A DNA stretch of 64,000 bases from Brachynemurus nebulosus. Taxonomy: Eukaryota > Arthropoda > Insecta > Neuroptera > Myrmeleontidae. Each line of letters starts with the position of its first letter. Within the stretch, counting starts at the first letter, position 1. The notes beneath the pieces were generated by a model, which saw nothing but the letters and a program-made list of their open reading frames with translations, was not told where the DNA came from and ran no database searches. The translations under genes were made by a program, and so were the position numbers. The stretch lies in assembly GCA_035578155.1 (NCBI GenBank), contig JAPWDM010000023.1, positions 1,054,001 to 1,118,000 of the forward strand. The letters are read 5' to 3'. This document shows positions 1 through 11,834 of the stretch, one piece after another.

Positions 1-1577
1 TTACCTCTACAATATAAAGCATGTGGTCACTTTTCTCGAAAACCAGTTTACATAGAAGAATGTTTCAAAAATCCAATCAGATAAGACTAAACAAGGAATA
101 TTTAATATATTTGTAATTATTTTATTTTACCTAACATATACAAAAAATAAGTCAGTTTGATAAAATTTACAAGTTATATTTCCTTGTGCTTGTCCACTAT
201 AAAATTTAGTAACTGTAATAATTAATTTTGGTCATGTTAATTAATTAATATGTCGATTACGTTACACCAAAAACTTAAACGAATAAAAACAGTTATGTAA
301 AAACCTACTAAAACAATTTCATGCGGTACTACTACAGATATGCAAAATTTGACCAATACTTCCATACAAATATATTACAAATTATGTATTTTATTTACGG
401 CATATATTAAAATGTGAAGTCCATTTAAATGATAGCGGTGCTTGAAGCGTGACTGACCATTGGTTGGATTGAACTGACATTACATATTGGCATTATCGTA
501 CGGTTCACGCGATTCGAACGACCAGAATAAATTTAAATTATATAATGTGTGAAACATTCCAACACGTGATGACCCCTAGAGTGCACCGATTTGGAATTAG
601 ATTAAATGGCCATTAATTATTTAAACATATTATATAATAAAATTTGTACCAACAGGTACGATTTACTCACTTTGATATGGAAATTGGAGTAACAGATGTC
701 ATACGTACAATTTCTGCCATGAAAATTTCGAAATTCCTCTAGAAAATCTAACCTACACTTTAAATCTGTACTTTCGCTTAACAACTTACAGAATATCAAG
801 GTATTTTTACTTTAAACAGAAATTTTTAGAGTTGAAAAGCGATTCCGTATTTTGATGACGTCACAGGGACCCATTTTAATTTTTCTTTAAAATTAGATGT
901 TACGAAATTTAGTACAAAATCAATTCCTAATAATGTTTTGTTCCGTTTTCCAAAAATGACTATAAAGTATTTCAATATATCCAGTTAAGCCCGGCGAGAG
1001 GGAAGTAGTTGGGGTTGCAACTTCGGGGCCCGAAAAAAAGTAAAAAGAGCTTTGTTTTTTTTTCCTTTTTGAGGGGTAGTTTCTCAAAAAAATGTAGTTT
1101 TTCCCCGGCGCTCGCCATTTCTCTACACGGTCCTGTATCTAATTTCCACACTTTCAAATCTCTTCGTACATACCGATATTAATAGTTTTAGAGGTTGTAT
1201 TTTCATTTTAGGCTCTTTTTTTAGGCACTCCCGTTCTGGACCCTTTTTGGAGTTTCGGAACCTTTAAGGCACAATTTTAACATAATGTTCATTTTTCCAG
1301 ATATGATATTTGAACAGAATTTGGTCAAGGTCCACTTAGTTGTTAATTATGAGGGACTTGTGCAACAATTTTAACGTTTAAAACGTAGCCTATATTAAAA
1401 CATTCGAAATTTTTTAAATCAATTGAGTAATTTTCGAGATTAGTGCTGTCTAACAAATTCATAAATTCCCAAACTTGACTTCTTTATTATATTAACACCA
1501 TGACGGTCATAACATATAATGACAAAACGCTCAATTGGTACAGCTAATACACTTTATATGAAATTATGTATAATTTT
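1..1577. other. AT-rich intergenic DNA, no gene seen
   Basis: No credible coding region, RNA gene or paired repeat was seen. A small GC-richer patch at about 990-1130 holds related GGCGAG/CTCGCC motifs at its two ends and could be a short degraded insertion. Confidence 0.5.
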
Positions 1578-2637
1578 TTTAAACCGAATTTCCCAATTTT
1601 TATGGAATAATTTCCAAAGGAGATGCGAGAATTAAATGATTCAAGATCTTCAATGTGAAACATTTTTTTTATTGACTTTTTCAGAAATTTTTCTGTATAT
1701 TTCATACTTTCTTCAGTGGCTACATCACAATAGGAGCAGTGTTTTTCAACCTTTTTAAGGGGGTCGCAGTTACTTTAACAATAAAACCACTCTAGTTCAA
1801 TATATAATATGTATTTAATAAAGAAAAGTTTAATTAAAGGTTACATTAATGTGATGGTTTCATACTTTCGCTTGATAAGATTTCAAAACAAAAAACTGCG
1901 GCTTATTTTCAATAACAGTAAATCTGAGTTTTAAATAATTTTATTTTCGTCATATAGATGCTTTTTCTTTGCTTTTGTTTCATTACTCTCAATGGAGCTT
2001 GAATTTGACGGTTGTGCATGTCTTTCCAGAAACTCATCCAAAAGACAGTGAACAACTACTAATAAACAACAAGTCAATTCAATAAATTTGAACACAATTC
2101 AAAGCGAATTCACAATTCAAAGAATTCAAAAGTGTTATCCTTTGCTCGCTTGATGCTCCACGCAGCGCCTATCACATCGCGCTAGGTCTCGCTCACACAA
2201 GTCACGCGCGCGTTCAGAAGGTACTAAAATCGTCAACTTCGATATTGATATAAAAATATGCCTGTTTAAAGTCCTTTGTTACGTATTTAATTATTGAAAA
2301 TCGAACATAATCGATAATGATGAACGGATCCGATATCTATAACATAAAATAAAAGTTAGAAATAGCAGAGGGTAGGGGTCGCGAAATATTTTTCTATACT
2401 AGGGGGGTCGCGCCATGAAAAAAGTTGAAAAACACTGTAATAGAGTAATTCAATTACTTTATTATTATTAATTAATTACTTTGTTATGATGTAGTCATTG
2501 AAGAGAGTATGAAATATACAGAAAAATTTCTGAAAAATCAATAAAGGAAAAGTTTCACATTGAAGATCTTGAATCATTTAATTCCCGCATTTCCTTTGGA
2601 AATTACTCCATAAAAATTGGGAAGTTCGGTTTAAAAA
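1578..2637. repeat. Foldback element with arms of about 155 bp
   Basis: The left arm (about 1578-1733) is the near-perfect reverse complement of the right arm (about 2483-2637). Both contain GATTCAAGATCTTCAATGTG or its complement and a match around TTCTGTATATTTCATACT. The loop is filled by a hAT-like MITE at 1737-2437, so the foldback is older than that insertion. No coding content was seen. Confidence 0.7.
1737..2437. mobile_element. hAT-like non-autonomous element (701 bp)
   Basis: The terminal inverted repeats are CAGTGTTTTTCAACCTTTTT at the left and AAAAAGTTGAAAAACACTG at the right. This CAGTG start is common among hAT MITEs. The flanks AATAGGAG and TAATAGAG look like a decayed 8-bp target duplication but do not match exactly. 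It sits in the loop of a foldback and has no coding capacity. Confidence 0.6.
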
Positions 2638-2650
2638 AAACGTATACGTA

Positions 2651-3186
2651 GGGCGCGTCATAAGTTCTCGGCCTGAGTATTAAAAAATACAGAGAAAACA
2701 GTGAAAAGAATTTATTTTTCTATATAAACGTCCTCTATTTCAATACACTTACTATAAGTTGGGATTATCAAGGCATCTCTATGCCTTTATAATAATAAGC
2801 AAATTCTTTGTAGCGATTCTACAAGAGCGATGTTTTCGGAAGTGATCGAATCTGCCGGACGTCCAGAATGATCATCGTCGTTGAGGGACTCGTACCGCAA
2901 ACGAAACTTTTAGCACGGCTTTACCGTATACACCATCCAACATGTCCTTAATTTCTTCTGGAGTTTGTCCTTCTTTTGTCAGAAATTTTATGACTACACG
3001 ATATTCAATTTTTGAAACGGTCGACATATTGAGTTTACACTTTGACAACAGAATATATAAAACACATGTAAACTCGTCCACTGCGTTTATGATTACTAGA
3101 GACTTAATACTTTCTGTGAGTATAAATTACGCCAACTTTAAATAAGTTTAATCATGTTAGGCCGAGAACTTTTGGCGTTCCGCACG
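2651..3186 (-). mobile_element. Deleted mariner element (536 bp)
   Basis: Both ends carry AAGTTCTCGGCCT inside imperfect inverted repeats, flanked by TA (2649-2650 and 3187-3188), the mariner target dinucleotide. The interior encodes only the first and last parts of a mariner transposase on the minus strand. The element is therefore an internal-deletion derivative and cannot move itself. Confidence 0.75.
2712..3027 (-). pseudogene. Internally deleted mariner transposase remnant
   Basis: Read on the minus strand from the ATG at 3027, the N-terminus includes EYRVVIKFLTKEGQTPEEI and DMLDGVYG. This matches the start of the N-terminal helix-turn-helix domain of mariner transposases. The frame then runs into VPQRR and a stop. 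Nearby DNA encodes a linker-like DDDHSGRPADSIT segment, and the reading ends with a typical mariner C-terminus: Y-x-K-C-I-E, then D-V-Y-I-E-K and a stop. The whole DDD catalytic core, normally over 200 residues, is missing, so the product cannot be active. The assignment rests on recognising the N-terminal, SGRP and C-terminal motifs. Confidence 0.75.
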
Positions 3187-3188
3187 TA

Positions 3189-3957
3189 CATAATTGTATT
3201 ATCCAAAAAAAAAGTTATCAAGTTTATATGGAATTGTTGACGTTCTACGATGTGATGTGTGAGTTAGTAAGGTTTCACTTGACGTCTTATGACGTCAGTG
3301 ATCATTAAGGTGTTAATAAGATGCCGTGGAACAAATTATATTGAAAATACAGTGAGGACCAATCATAACTGGATAGTATGTATAAAACTGTACAATTAAA
3401 ATTCCAATTGTGGTGGAAACTCTGTATGAAATGCCTCGAATTTCGTATAAATAAAAGCAAACTCTATCCCGCTTTTTGTTAAAGCTATTCATAAGAATTT
3501 TCTCTGTCGTAGTTGGATCAATATTTAAAAATTAAAATCCAAAACTTACCGTTCCATTTACATATTATTTTCTATACTATCTATTATTGTTTAGATTTTT
3601 ACGGCCAATTATTCCGTTTACTCACCTGAAACAGAATAAAAAACATTCATAATTACATATTTCAATTTTAATTTCAGTTATTTCGAAATGAAAACTGTAC
3701 TTATAAATATGAAAAAATAATAAAACGACTTTTAAAAAACAAATCATTTTAATATGTTAAATACAAAACAATTTTTATTTAACTCCAAACTAAATACACT
3801 ATTTATTTTTTATAATTAACAGTAATGATAAAAAAATTCATCAATAGTCATGCAATATTCAATAGTCTGTTGTTATTATATGAATTGATTTATAATATGT
3901 ATGTTAGCAGTACCATATTGTGATAATGAGGCCATTATTTCCATACGAAAAATTTTT
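3189..3957. other. Unannotated AT-rich DNA
   Basis: No coding region or paired repeat was recognised. Two TGACGTC-like hexamer pairs lie at about 3280-3300, without context to give them meaning. Confidence 0.45.
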
Positions 3958-4990
3958 GCACACTTTAATAGCCATTTACGTGTGGCAAGTCATTGGTTTC
4001 CAGGCGTGTTGCGTACCATAATTTTTCTGCAATCATTATTTAGCCGTTGAAAATTTGTAGCCGAGATTTGTATTTTTTCGAATAAATTTGAGTTTATATA
4101 TAACAAAAATTTATTGCCTAACAATCTAACGAGAAGAACTGTCAACAAAAACACAACAGCGTCGCTGGGATGTTTTTGGAGTGACAACAAATATTGTAGA
4201 AAGCCCAAATGTATTTAGAAAAAATATAAAACTCGAGTATAATACGATAAGGTAATATAACGAAATTCGTTACTATGGTTTTGAACTCAATTAAATTTAC
4301 CGATTAAAGCTTTTGTTACATTTTATCATGTTTACCTACAATGAAATGACCAATGAAAAGTTTTGTACTATTTTTTTTTTTCGCTGTAGAATATGTCGTA
4401 ATTTCTTTTTCACGGTAAAAGTGAAAAAACTACAGTAAACTCCCGATTATCCGTGGAATTGGGTGACGCGACTACCGCGGATAACGAAAATCGCGAATAA
4501 TCCGTAAAAATACCGAAAATGGGGGAGAACAAAAGAGAAAAACTATTTTAACATAAAAAACAATCTATTTAATACAGTCTACTATACATTAAGACGTAAA
4601 ATACAATGTAAACATAAATAGTAATTACAACCTCTTAAAAAAATCGGTCACTTGTTTCTGTTTCTTGCTTTGGAAACATTTTTTCTTAATCCGCGATTGA
4701 ATTTTGCGTAGCATAAGTTTGCACGCCAGCTTACTGCGCGAGTTCGCATGTTTTGTACTCAAGGCCTGCGCACGTTTTGTACTCAATAAACTTGTCAGTT
4801 CAGTCCTTTTTTTATAAATACTTATTTTCTCGGTTTCCGTAGCACGCGCGGATAATCCGCACCGCGGATAATCGGGAGTGTACTGTACAATATTCTTATG
4901 AAACGCAGAGCGTAGTTTCGACCGGAACGCGGCAGAAAAGTGTTATGACACCTCCCAGAGATTTTTTCTGATCAGTGTGTTTAGGGGCTG
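3958..4990. repeat. Family F interspersed repeat, copy 1
   Basis: The segment 4060-4145 and the block from about 4318 to the insertion match the reverse complement of 37758-38180, including ATTGCCTAACAATCTAACGAG and CCTACAATGAAATGACCAAT. A pogo-like MITE (4433-4885) interrupts this copy, whereas the second copy is uninterrupted at that point. Outer limits are approximate. A weak match between short reading frames of the two copies reflects shared DNA, not a gene. Confidence 0.6.
4433..4885. mobile_element. pogo/Tigger-like MITE (453 bp)
   Basis: The left end is CAGTAAACTCCCGATTATCC. The right end is GGATAATCGGGAGTGTACTG, its near-perfect complement. TA flanks both sides (4431-4432 and 4886-4887). 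The CAGT start, the GATTATCCG core and the TA target are typical of Tigger/pogo elements. GCGGATAA motifs recur inside. There is no transposase, so it would depend on one encoded elsewhere. Confidence 0.8.
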
Positions 4991-5967
4991 CAGAGTTCAG
5001 GACAGCGATTCTTGAAAAGTGAAGTGAAGTGGAATGGAATGAAATGAAATAGCTGAGAATAGAACCAAAGAAAATATATTTTTATAAGTTGGTACTTTTA
5101 GGTACAAGCACTGGTAAGAATCTTCTAATTGTTCGGATTTTGAATACGATAAAAACGTTCTGTATATAGACAACCAAGTCAAAACATTTTCAAATTAAAT
5201 GATAGACTACTTTTGTCCGTGATTCTCTTCAATAAATGTGTGAATGTTTTTTTTAAACTTTTAAATGAATATTATCTATAAAAATTTTATTTCGCCGCAA
5301 GAAGATAAATTTAACCCATTCAACCGGTGTTAATAGTCGACAAATGCCATTTTTTATTACCACCAAAACTAAGAGAAAGTAAATATATTGTATATTTTAA
5401 TTATGTGGATATAAAGATAATTGTTTTAATTAAGAATATTTTAAGTAAATTACCTATAAATGCTACTTATAACTGTGACTGTAAATGTTTATTTTAACCT
5501 CTACAAAAAAAAAATTCATTATAAAAGAAAAAAAAAGTTATCTGCACAGTAACTTTCTTAGACAAAAAACGTATCACTTATTATGTACACAAATGTGTAT
5601 TAGTTAACACAAAATAAAATAACTTTCATACAATTAAATAATTATGTCGGACAAATTTTGGCATGCCCAGCCAGAATACTATATTCTAAATCTCAAGAAA
5701 GAGTAATCAAACACTGTATATTTTTCTGCTGTCTTCCTCCGATTTTGTTTAATTTTCGGCGTGAGTTGATTATTCTTTATTAAAAGAATTGTGTCCCGAG
5801 TACTATGGATCGTAGGCCATGGTGTCCTGTGATAATACATAAATACTATTATATAGGGTGTTTCAAGCAACTAAGAACATATAAATTTTAACATAGAAAA
5901 AATTTGTTATGATCAAGGGGTGCTTTATTTTATTATTATTAAATATTTATCAAAACATTAAATAATA
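4991..5967. other. Unannotated AT-rich DNA
   Basis: No gene was seen. A TATAGGGTGTTTCAAGCAAC stretch at about 5852 resembles the end of a TA-target element, but no partner end was found. Confidence 0.4.
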
Positions 5968-5969
5968 TA

Positions 5970-6814
5970 CCGTCTAGACTCGCACACTTTGCACCAATCT
6001 TAAAAGTAAATAATTTCTACATTAACCTGCAACAATAAACATTTGTTCTTGACGTCATTAGAGAGAGAAAAACATCCTCTAAACAGCTGTACCAATAAAA
6101 ACTATGGATTTCAACTTTTACTATCTCATTTTACAGGATTACTATCCTACAGTTTTTCAAAGAAATAAAATGTGTGTCTAACTTAGACATGTAATTTTCG
6201 TCATAATTGCCATATTGTTTTAGTTTTGATATGTATGTGTTCAGAATTTTATCGCGCATCATTTAATGATGTTTGAAGTTATATTAAATACATGCTATAT
6301 ATGTATATCCGTTTAGACCCGGACACATCAGTTTTTTACACTATGGCCGCGATTCGCACCAGCTGTAACTCCCACTATCCATACGTTAATATTTCCCCCA
6401 GAATTACGCGGTTTATGCCTCCTTCTGGTGTCATATCGTATGTTTACTTCATAGAGAGGCATACTATGCATTGCCCCCTCTCCCTTCCCACAATATATTT
6501 TGAAGTCTTTGACAGGTTCAAAGACATCACACGATATAAAACACTATCCTAAACCCGACGGGAGAGGTTAGTTTGCATGTTATTAAGTGTCCGGGTCAAG
6601 ACCGATTTAGGGTGTAGACCCGGACACTTACTAATTATTTTTTATTTTTTTTATTTTTACTTATAATGAAACAAATGGATCATGGATATAACAAATAATA
6701 TACACTCTTTCTAATGGTAATACTTTTATTGGTGATATCTATGAAGGAAACATGTATAAATATAAAATTAACCAAAAAATGTAAAAAAGTGTCCGGGTCT
6801 AGACGGTTTTACAG
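5970..6814 (-). mobile_element. Family C TA-flanked element, copy 1 (845 bp)
   Basis: The right end reads GTGTCCGGGTCTAGACGG followed by TTTTACAG and TA. The left end is TA then CCGTCTAGACTCGCACAC. Its body is the reverse complement of the copy at 23903-24806. The motif AGACCCGGACAC recurs inside at about 6313, 6588 and 6618. The left end looks shortened compared with the other copy. No coding capacity is credible. Confidence 0.75.
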
Positions 6815-7141
6815 TAGCGTCAAAATAATGTTTAAAATTAATTAAAAGACAACAGCAGTAAATTTATTGAGATAACTATAAATAAATCTTAATCTAATGT
6901 TAAAATATTTCTTAACAAATAATACTGATTAGTAGACAATTGGACACCTGTTGTTTTGTCTTCAAATTTATTTTTTTGCTATTAAAGAAAATTTTAATAA
7001 CTATGGATACCTATATAAAAATGATACCCATAAAAAACAAGCGTACTCTGATCCCAACAATTTTTTCCCATGTTAAATTTTGTATGTTCTTATTTCGTTG
7101 AAACATACTGTATAGTATACTGCACCCATGTAGTCAAGATA

Positions 7142-7658
7142 CAGCTGAACCTTTTTTTATACGGTGGATAGGGACCGCATAAAAAAATCGCACAAAATAA
7201 TATATTAAAAAATATCATAGATAGCTACAAAAAGTTTAGTTCGGTCCAGATTGTAAGAAAAACTTGGTGGCTCGGGACCGCATAAAGAAATTTCATCGAA
7301 AATTCATAATTCAAAACCCTCAATCCTCAAAATTTCAATAAAAGTTGCTTTTCTAAACAAGATAAAACCTTAATTTACACATAGAAACATTTTATTTCAT
7401 TTTTATAATATGAAAATTTTGAAAAATACATCTGTAAAAAAATTAAATGATGCAATAACTTATGTTCTTATGCAATGTATTGATTAAATGCTTAAAAGCC
7501 GTTAGAAAGTATTTTTATCAAAGAAAGTTATTACAGTAAATGTTTAAGTTTCTTACTGTCTTTTGATTTTGATTCATATTATACATTTTAATGGCCGTTT
7601 TTCTAAAAACAGCATAAAAAAATTGCATGAAAAAAGACCGCATAAGAAAAGGTTTAGC
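7142..7658 (+). mobile_element. Family E TA-flanked element, copy 1 (517 bp)
   Basis: The ends CAGCTGAACCTTTTTTTATA and AAGAAAAGGTTTAGC are inverted repeats, flanked by TA at 7140-7141 and 7659-7660. The interior holds several GGGACCGCATAAA-type motifs (about 7172, 7265 and 7637) that echo the ends. It matches the disrupted copy at 27687-29266 over a shared block around 7440-7600. It is probably a pogo/Tc1-type MITE. Confidence 0.7.
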
Positions 7659-7660
7659 TA

Positions 7661-8242
7661 TTTATCGTTTTTATGTGAATATTCTGTGGGCATACCTAGT
7701 GCTAAAAAAAAATTAACAACTGTTGTGTTGGAGTTTCATATGTATTTTTACTCAGTAAAAATCTATAGGTACTGTAATTATCGGTACCATTTTTTAGGAC
7801 TCTGTAAATCTTTTTGCGTCCAGGGCACCTCCTCGTGTGACGGTGGTAACGGTCAAAGATGACACTTTGACCGTTATTTATAATATTTGATAGGTCTGAC
7901 GACGAGAATCCACTGAAATAGGTGTATTTTTTTTGTATCAGTCCGTATAAGTATATGCCCGCCGTAAATGGTAATTAATAAAGGTATTTTTATACTTTAC
8001 TCCGAAAATATACTTCTAAACACCAATCGATCGGTATACAATTCATTACTGAACTCATCATGGCCCTAATCGGGACACGATTCTTAAGGACCTATTTCTT
8101 TTCATCTGTAGATTCGTGGCTTTAGAGGTATCTTTTGCCCTTCAAGTGATAAAAAGATAAAAAAAAAGTTTAAATAACGAAAACAGTTTTCATTTTCAAA
8201 ATGTCAAGTTTAGAAGTGATTATCAGAAATAAAACATTTACA
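7661..8242. other. Unannotated AT-rich DNA
   Basis: Nothing recognisable apart from AT-rich sequence and short A runs. Confidence 0.4.
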
Positions 8243-8437
8243 CAGGGCCGGATTAGCAACTAGACCTACCCTAGACCATGGCAAAAGTTGGAATTTGACG
8301 TTTTTCTTTTTTTTTTCGGTCGTCAGTTAACTTTTTTTAGGCAAAAGTTCTAGAAAGAAAAAAAAGAAGTTTAATTTTTTTTCTTTTTCAGTAAAAGACA
8401 GGGACGGCATTTCTCAGGGTGCCTAGAGTGGCACTGC
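8243..8437 (+). mobile_element. hAT-like MITE, CAGGGCCGGATTA family, truncated copy
   Basis: It starts CAGGGCCGGATTAGCAAC and shares CTAGACCTA, the AAAGACAGGGACGGCATTT block and GTGCCTAGAGTGGCACT with the copy at 12068-12251. The right terminal repeat is missing. The flanks CATTTACA (8235-8242) and CGTTTACA (about 8437-8444) differ at one base and could be the target duplication. Confidence 0.55.
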
Positions 8438-8813
8438 GTTTACAGTTATAGTTAAATTTTCTAATGGGGCACAAAACTCAGGAAGCACATATTGTGATAC
8501 TTTGTAGAAAATACCCAAGTGCTTGGCTATTCTAAGATTTCGATAGATACTTTAGATAGATTCGATAGATTCGGCAATTATACGGTATTCAGTCTATTCG
8601 ACCATTCTTTGATATTCGAAAATCTGGCGTATTTATTTAATTAAAGTCGGTAAAAATAAATTCCCTTTAGCCGCCACGCTATTACATCGCAAACAATAAT
8701 CCATTAATATATTATATGTATATGTAAAAATACATACATATACAGCTACATAATCATGATATGCGTACTATTTAATATACGTATTTAAAAATTTTTAGCA
8801 TTGAAACAATTTA
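8438..8813. other. Unannotated AT-rich DNA
   Basis: Includes a short GATAGATTCGATAGATTCG direct repeat at about 8538-8573. No gene was seen. Confidence 0.4.
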
Positions 8814-8866
8814 AAAATACCCCTGTCGTAGTATCCTGCATAACATAGCGAAATTTGGAGTATAGA
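8814..8866 (-). repeat. Family A repeat, 3' terminal fragment
   Basis: It reads ATACCCCTGTCGTAGTATCC and then CATAACATAGCGAA, the reverse complement of the conserved family A 3' end. Only this end is clear. Sequence beyond it toward 9027 is too diverged to assign. Confidence 0.55.
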
Positions 8867-9258
8867 TGTCGGGCTTTCTTTTTATTAAAAACCAAATTAA
8901 AAAGGAGAAATTTTTTCACAAAAAACTTTTCATTTTCTTTAAAAATACTTGCTACAAAAGTATGTTTAGACGCCTCTGTATCTGTCAAACAGTGACTTTT
9001 CAGAAAAATAATTTTTTTATTTTTCAATGATTTAAAACTGAAATTTTATTTCCTTATTGTATTTAGATATCATTTTTATATGATAATTTAATCTATTTAC
9101 TAATTTTAATTTCCGATGGAAAACGTAATAATCGTTTAATTTTTTGTTACTACATTGATTAAAATGGCAGCCATATTGAGCTAACATCTTTTTAAATTAC
9201 CTAAAATCCTAATCGTTTGCAAGCACTTAAGTACGTTTAAAAGTGTCATTTTTAAAAC

Positions 9259-9266
9259 GTAATTAC
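9259..9266. repeat. hAT target-site duplication, left copy
   Basis: GTAATTAC here and at 12506-12513 directly flanks matching terminal repeats. Eight base pairs is the hAT duplication length. The octamer is itself palindromic, which slightly weakens the argument. Confidence 0.65.
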
Positions 9267-9617
9267 TAAAGAGCGGAATTTGCATATTTTGCATATCGAT
9301 AAGTTCTGGTTATATATCAGTAAAACTTCGGATGTATCCGAATCTCCACTTTTCGAATTGATTAAGACTATTTAAAATTTGCATATTTTGCATATTTGAC
9401 AAAATTCTGCATATTTTCAAGTTTTTTGCATAAATATGCATATTTTCACCAAATTTAGCACTTTTCATAAAAGAGATACAAATTTCCTTAACAAAACATA
9501 GAATTATGCTTTCCTATTTGACACTGAAATCAGCAAAATAATTCTTGAAAAGTAAATATTTTGTACTCCTAAAGTTTTGGCGCGCAAGAAAGAAATATAG
9601 CAATTTTATATTTAAAA

Positions 9618-11657
9618 AACGCCGTGAGCAGCGGGGCCCCATCACGGTAGTCGAATTTTCCCCTTCATCTTCGGTATTGAATGTTTACAAGCGAAATGTG
9701 ATTGAAAGTCTACAACCGAATTGTCATTTTGTTGGTTTAAAAACTGGTCATGAGTGTTCGGCTGATCGAGGCTTTAAAAAAAGGTTTTAAGTATTTAAGG
9801 GCTGTATTTCAGTAAATTTCAATTTTGTGCCGAAAACAGGTAGCAGAACAAAAACCAACACAATTCGTACGAGGGCATTCCTGCCCATGTTTATCCGCTA
9901 ATTGCCTTTATGTTTTAGTTTTAAATATTAAAAAAGGACCTTAAATAGTAAACTGGAAGGCCTTTATAAAGATATTTTTTCTTTCAAAAAAAAAAAATAA
10001 ATAAAAAATAAAAAAAATAAAAAATAAAAAATTATTTCTTCGGTATTGAGTGTCTACAAGCGAAATATAATTGAAAGTCCACAAGCGATTTGTAATTTTG
10101 GTGGTTTCAAAACTGATAATGAGTGTCCGGTTGATCGGGGCTTTATAAAAAGATTTTAAGTTTTTAAGGGCTGAATCTCAGTAAATTTCAATTTTGTGCC
10201 GATAGAAGTTAACAGGGAAAAAGCCAACACAATTCGTACGAGGGCATTTCTATCCATGCTTATCCGCCAATTGCCTTTGTGTTTTACTTTTAAATATTAA
10301 AAAAGGAACTTAAATAGTAAACTGGAAGGCTTTTATGAAGATATTTTTTCTTTCCAAAAAAATCCAAAATTTCTATTTTATAAATAATAAAAATCCAAAA
10401 TTCCTAAATAATAATTAAATTAATAAATAAACAGTGACTTTAATAACATTTGCAAATTACTTAATATGTATGTATTTCATTTGTTAAAAAATTGTATTCA
10501 CTTTTTTTTAAATTTTTTAAAATTACTATTCGCCTACTTGTATTTAGAATAAACATAATGCTTTTAAAACACATTTAACAATAGCATTCAATTCCGATGT
10601 AAAAATGGGAGAAGTGGGGGGAAAAGTGATGCGGACTCCCTACAAGGTACTAGCTGGATACTAACTGAATACACGTACAAAATTTCAGCCCTCTAGGTTT
10701 CCTTATGGAGTCTCTAGACATGTTAGAAAACAAGCAAAAAAATTGAGGAAATATTGGCGTAAAAATCGTGGGGGTAAGGGTTAAAAGTTGAAACCTCCAA
10801 AAAACAGTGTCTGGCTATTAGCTTAACCTGTACACCAAATTTCAGCCCTCTAGGTTTATTTGGGGAGATTTTGACCCGAACGAAACTGTTAAAAAACAAG
10901 AAAAATCATGTTCTTTTGGGTATAAAAATGGTGGGGGTAGGGGTTAAAAGTCGAGACCCCCAAAAGGCACCCCCTTGATACTAACTCAATCGGAATACAA
11001 AATTTCAGCCCTCTAGGTTTATTCGGGTGACCTGTGCGAGTGGTACAAACTTCGAAAACGTCGAAAATGCATGAAATTGTAGCTTAAAAATGAGGGGGGT
11101 GGGGGTAAAATATTAAAACCTCCAAAAAGCACAACCTAGGTACTAACTTTATCAACACACCAAATTTCAACCCTCTACGTTAATTCTGGGGGGCTGGGGG
11201 CCTGTTAGATCCAGCGAAAATCGTTTTTCCCCCCTCTACTCCCACCATATCATCCTAGGAAGCTGAATTTTGGATATGTTGTAGATAATTGACCGAAACA
11301 TTATTTAAAACCGGTTTGGAAAAGTTTTATTGCTTTTCCGCCCCCCACCACCCCCTTAAAGGTCGGGTCCGAAAAAAAATTTGCCCAAAATTTGACCCCA
11401 CTTTGATAGTATTGTTGTGCATCGGAATAAGCCCCACTTACCAAATTTCATCTCTTAACTTCCATAGGGGGGCCCTACACATATTAAAAGGTTGCGGGAA
11501 AATATATATATATATATATATATATCAGACATCTTTTTTTTTTACATAATCGTGTTCTACGGGTCCGAAAACGGATAGCGCCCCTGGTCTCGCCTCTCGC
11601 AGCTCTTATCGTATAGACTGTATAAGTCTAATTTTTCGGAGAAAATTCGACTAAAAA
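9618..11657 (+). repeat. Family B long repeat, copy 1
   Basis: The order is: a conserved head (GCCGTGAGCAGCGGGGCCCC), a spacer, about four diverged units of about 165 bp each carrying AAATTTCAGCCCTCTAGGTT-like text (from about 10635, 10803, 10974 and 11136), a GGGGGGCCCTACACA block, a (TA)n tract, and a tail with GTATAGACTGTATAAGTCTA. Three other copies share this layout. In this copy the segment 9669-9995 is repeated at 10038-10365. No terminal inverted repeats or transposase were found, so its class is unknown. Confidence 0.75.
11503..11525. repeat. (TA)n tract inside family B copy 1
   Basis: A short run of about 23 bp, at the same internal position as the much longer runs in copies 2 and 3. 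Confidence 0.9.
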
Positions 11658-11834
11658 TTTTATCATACTCACTTAACGATCATTGACGATTATGCGATAT
11701 CGCATGATAGAGTTACTTTACAATATGGTTAATCACGCGATATCGTGTGACAAATATAAGGACCTACTTATTTAACATAAAATATTTGACCATCTCACAA
11801 AGTCTGTATTTTTAGCTTGGTAATGAACGTGTTA

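Noticed and set aside
3990..4208. Similar short frames in family F copies (LLGNKF motif also at 38.1 kb)
   Set aside because: The similarity follows from shared repeat DNA. The frames have different limits and no known product.
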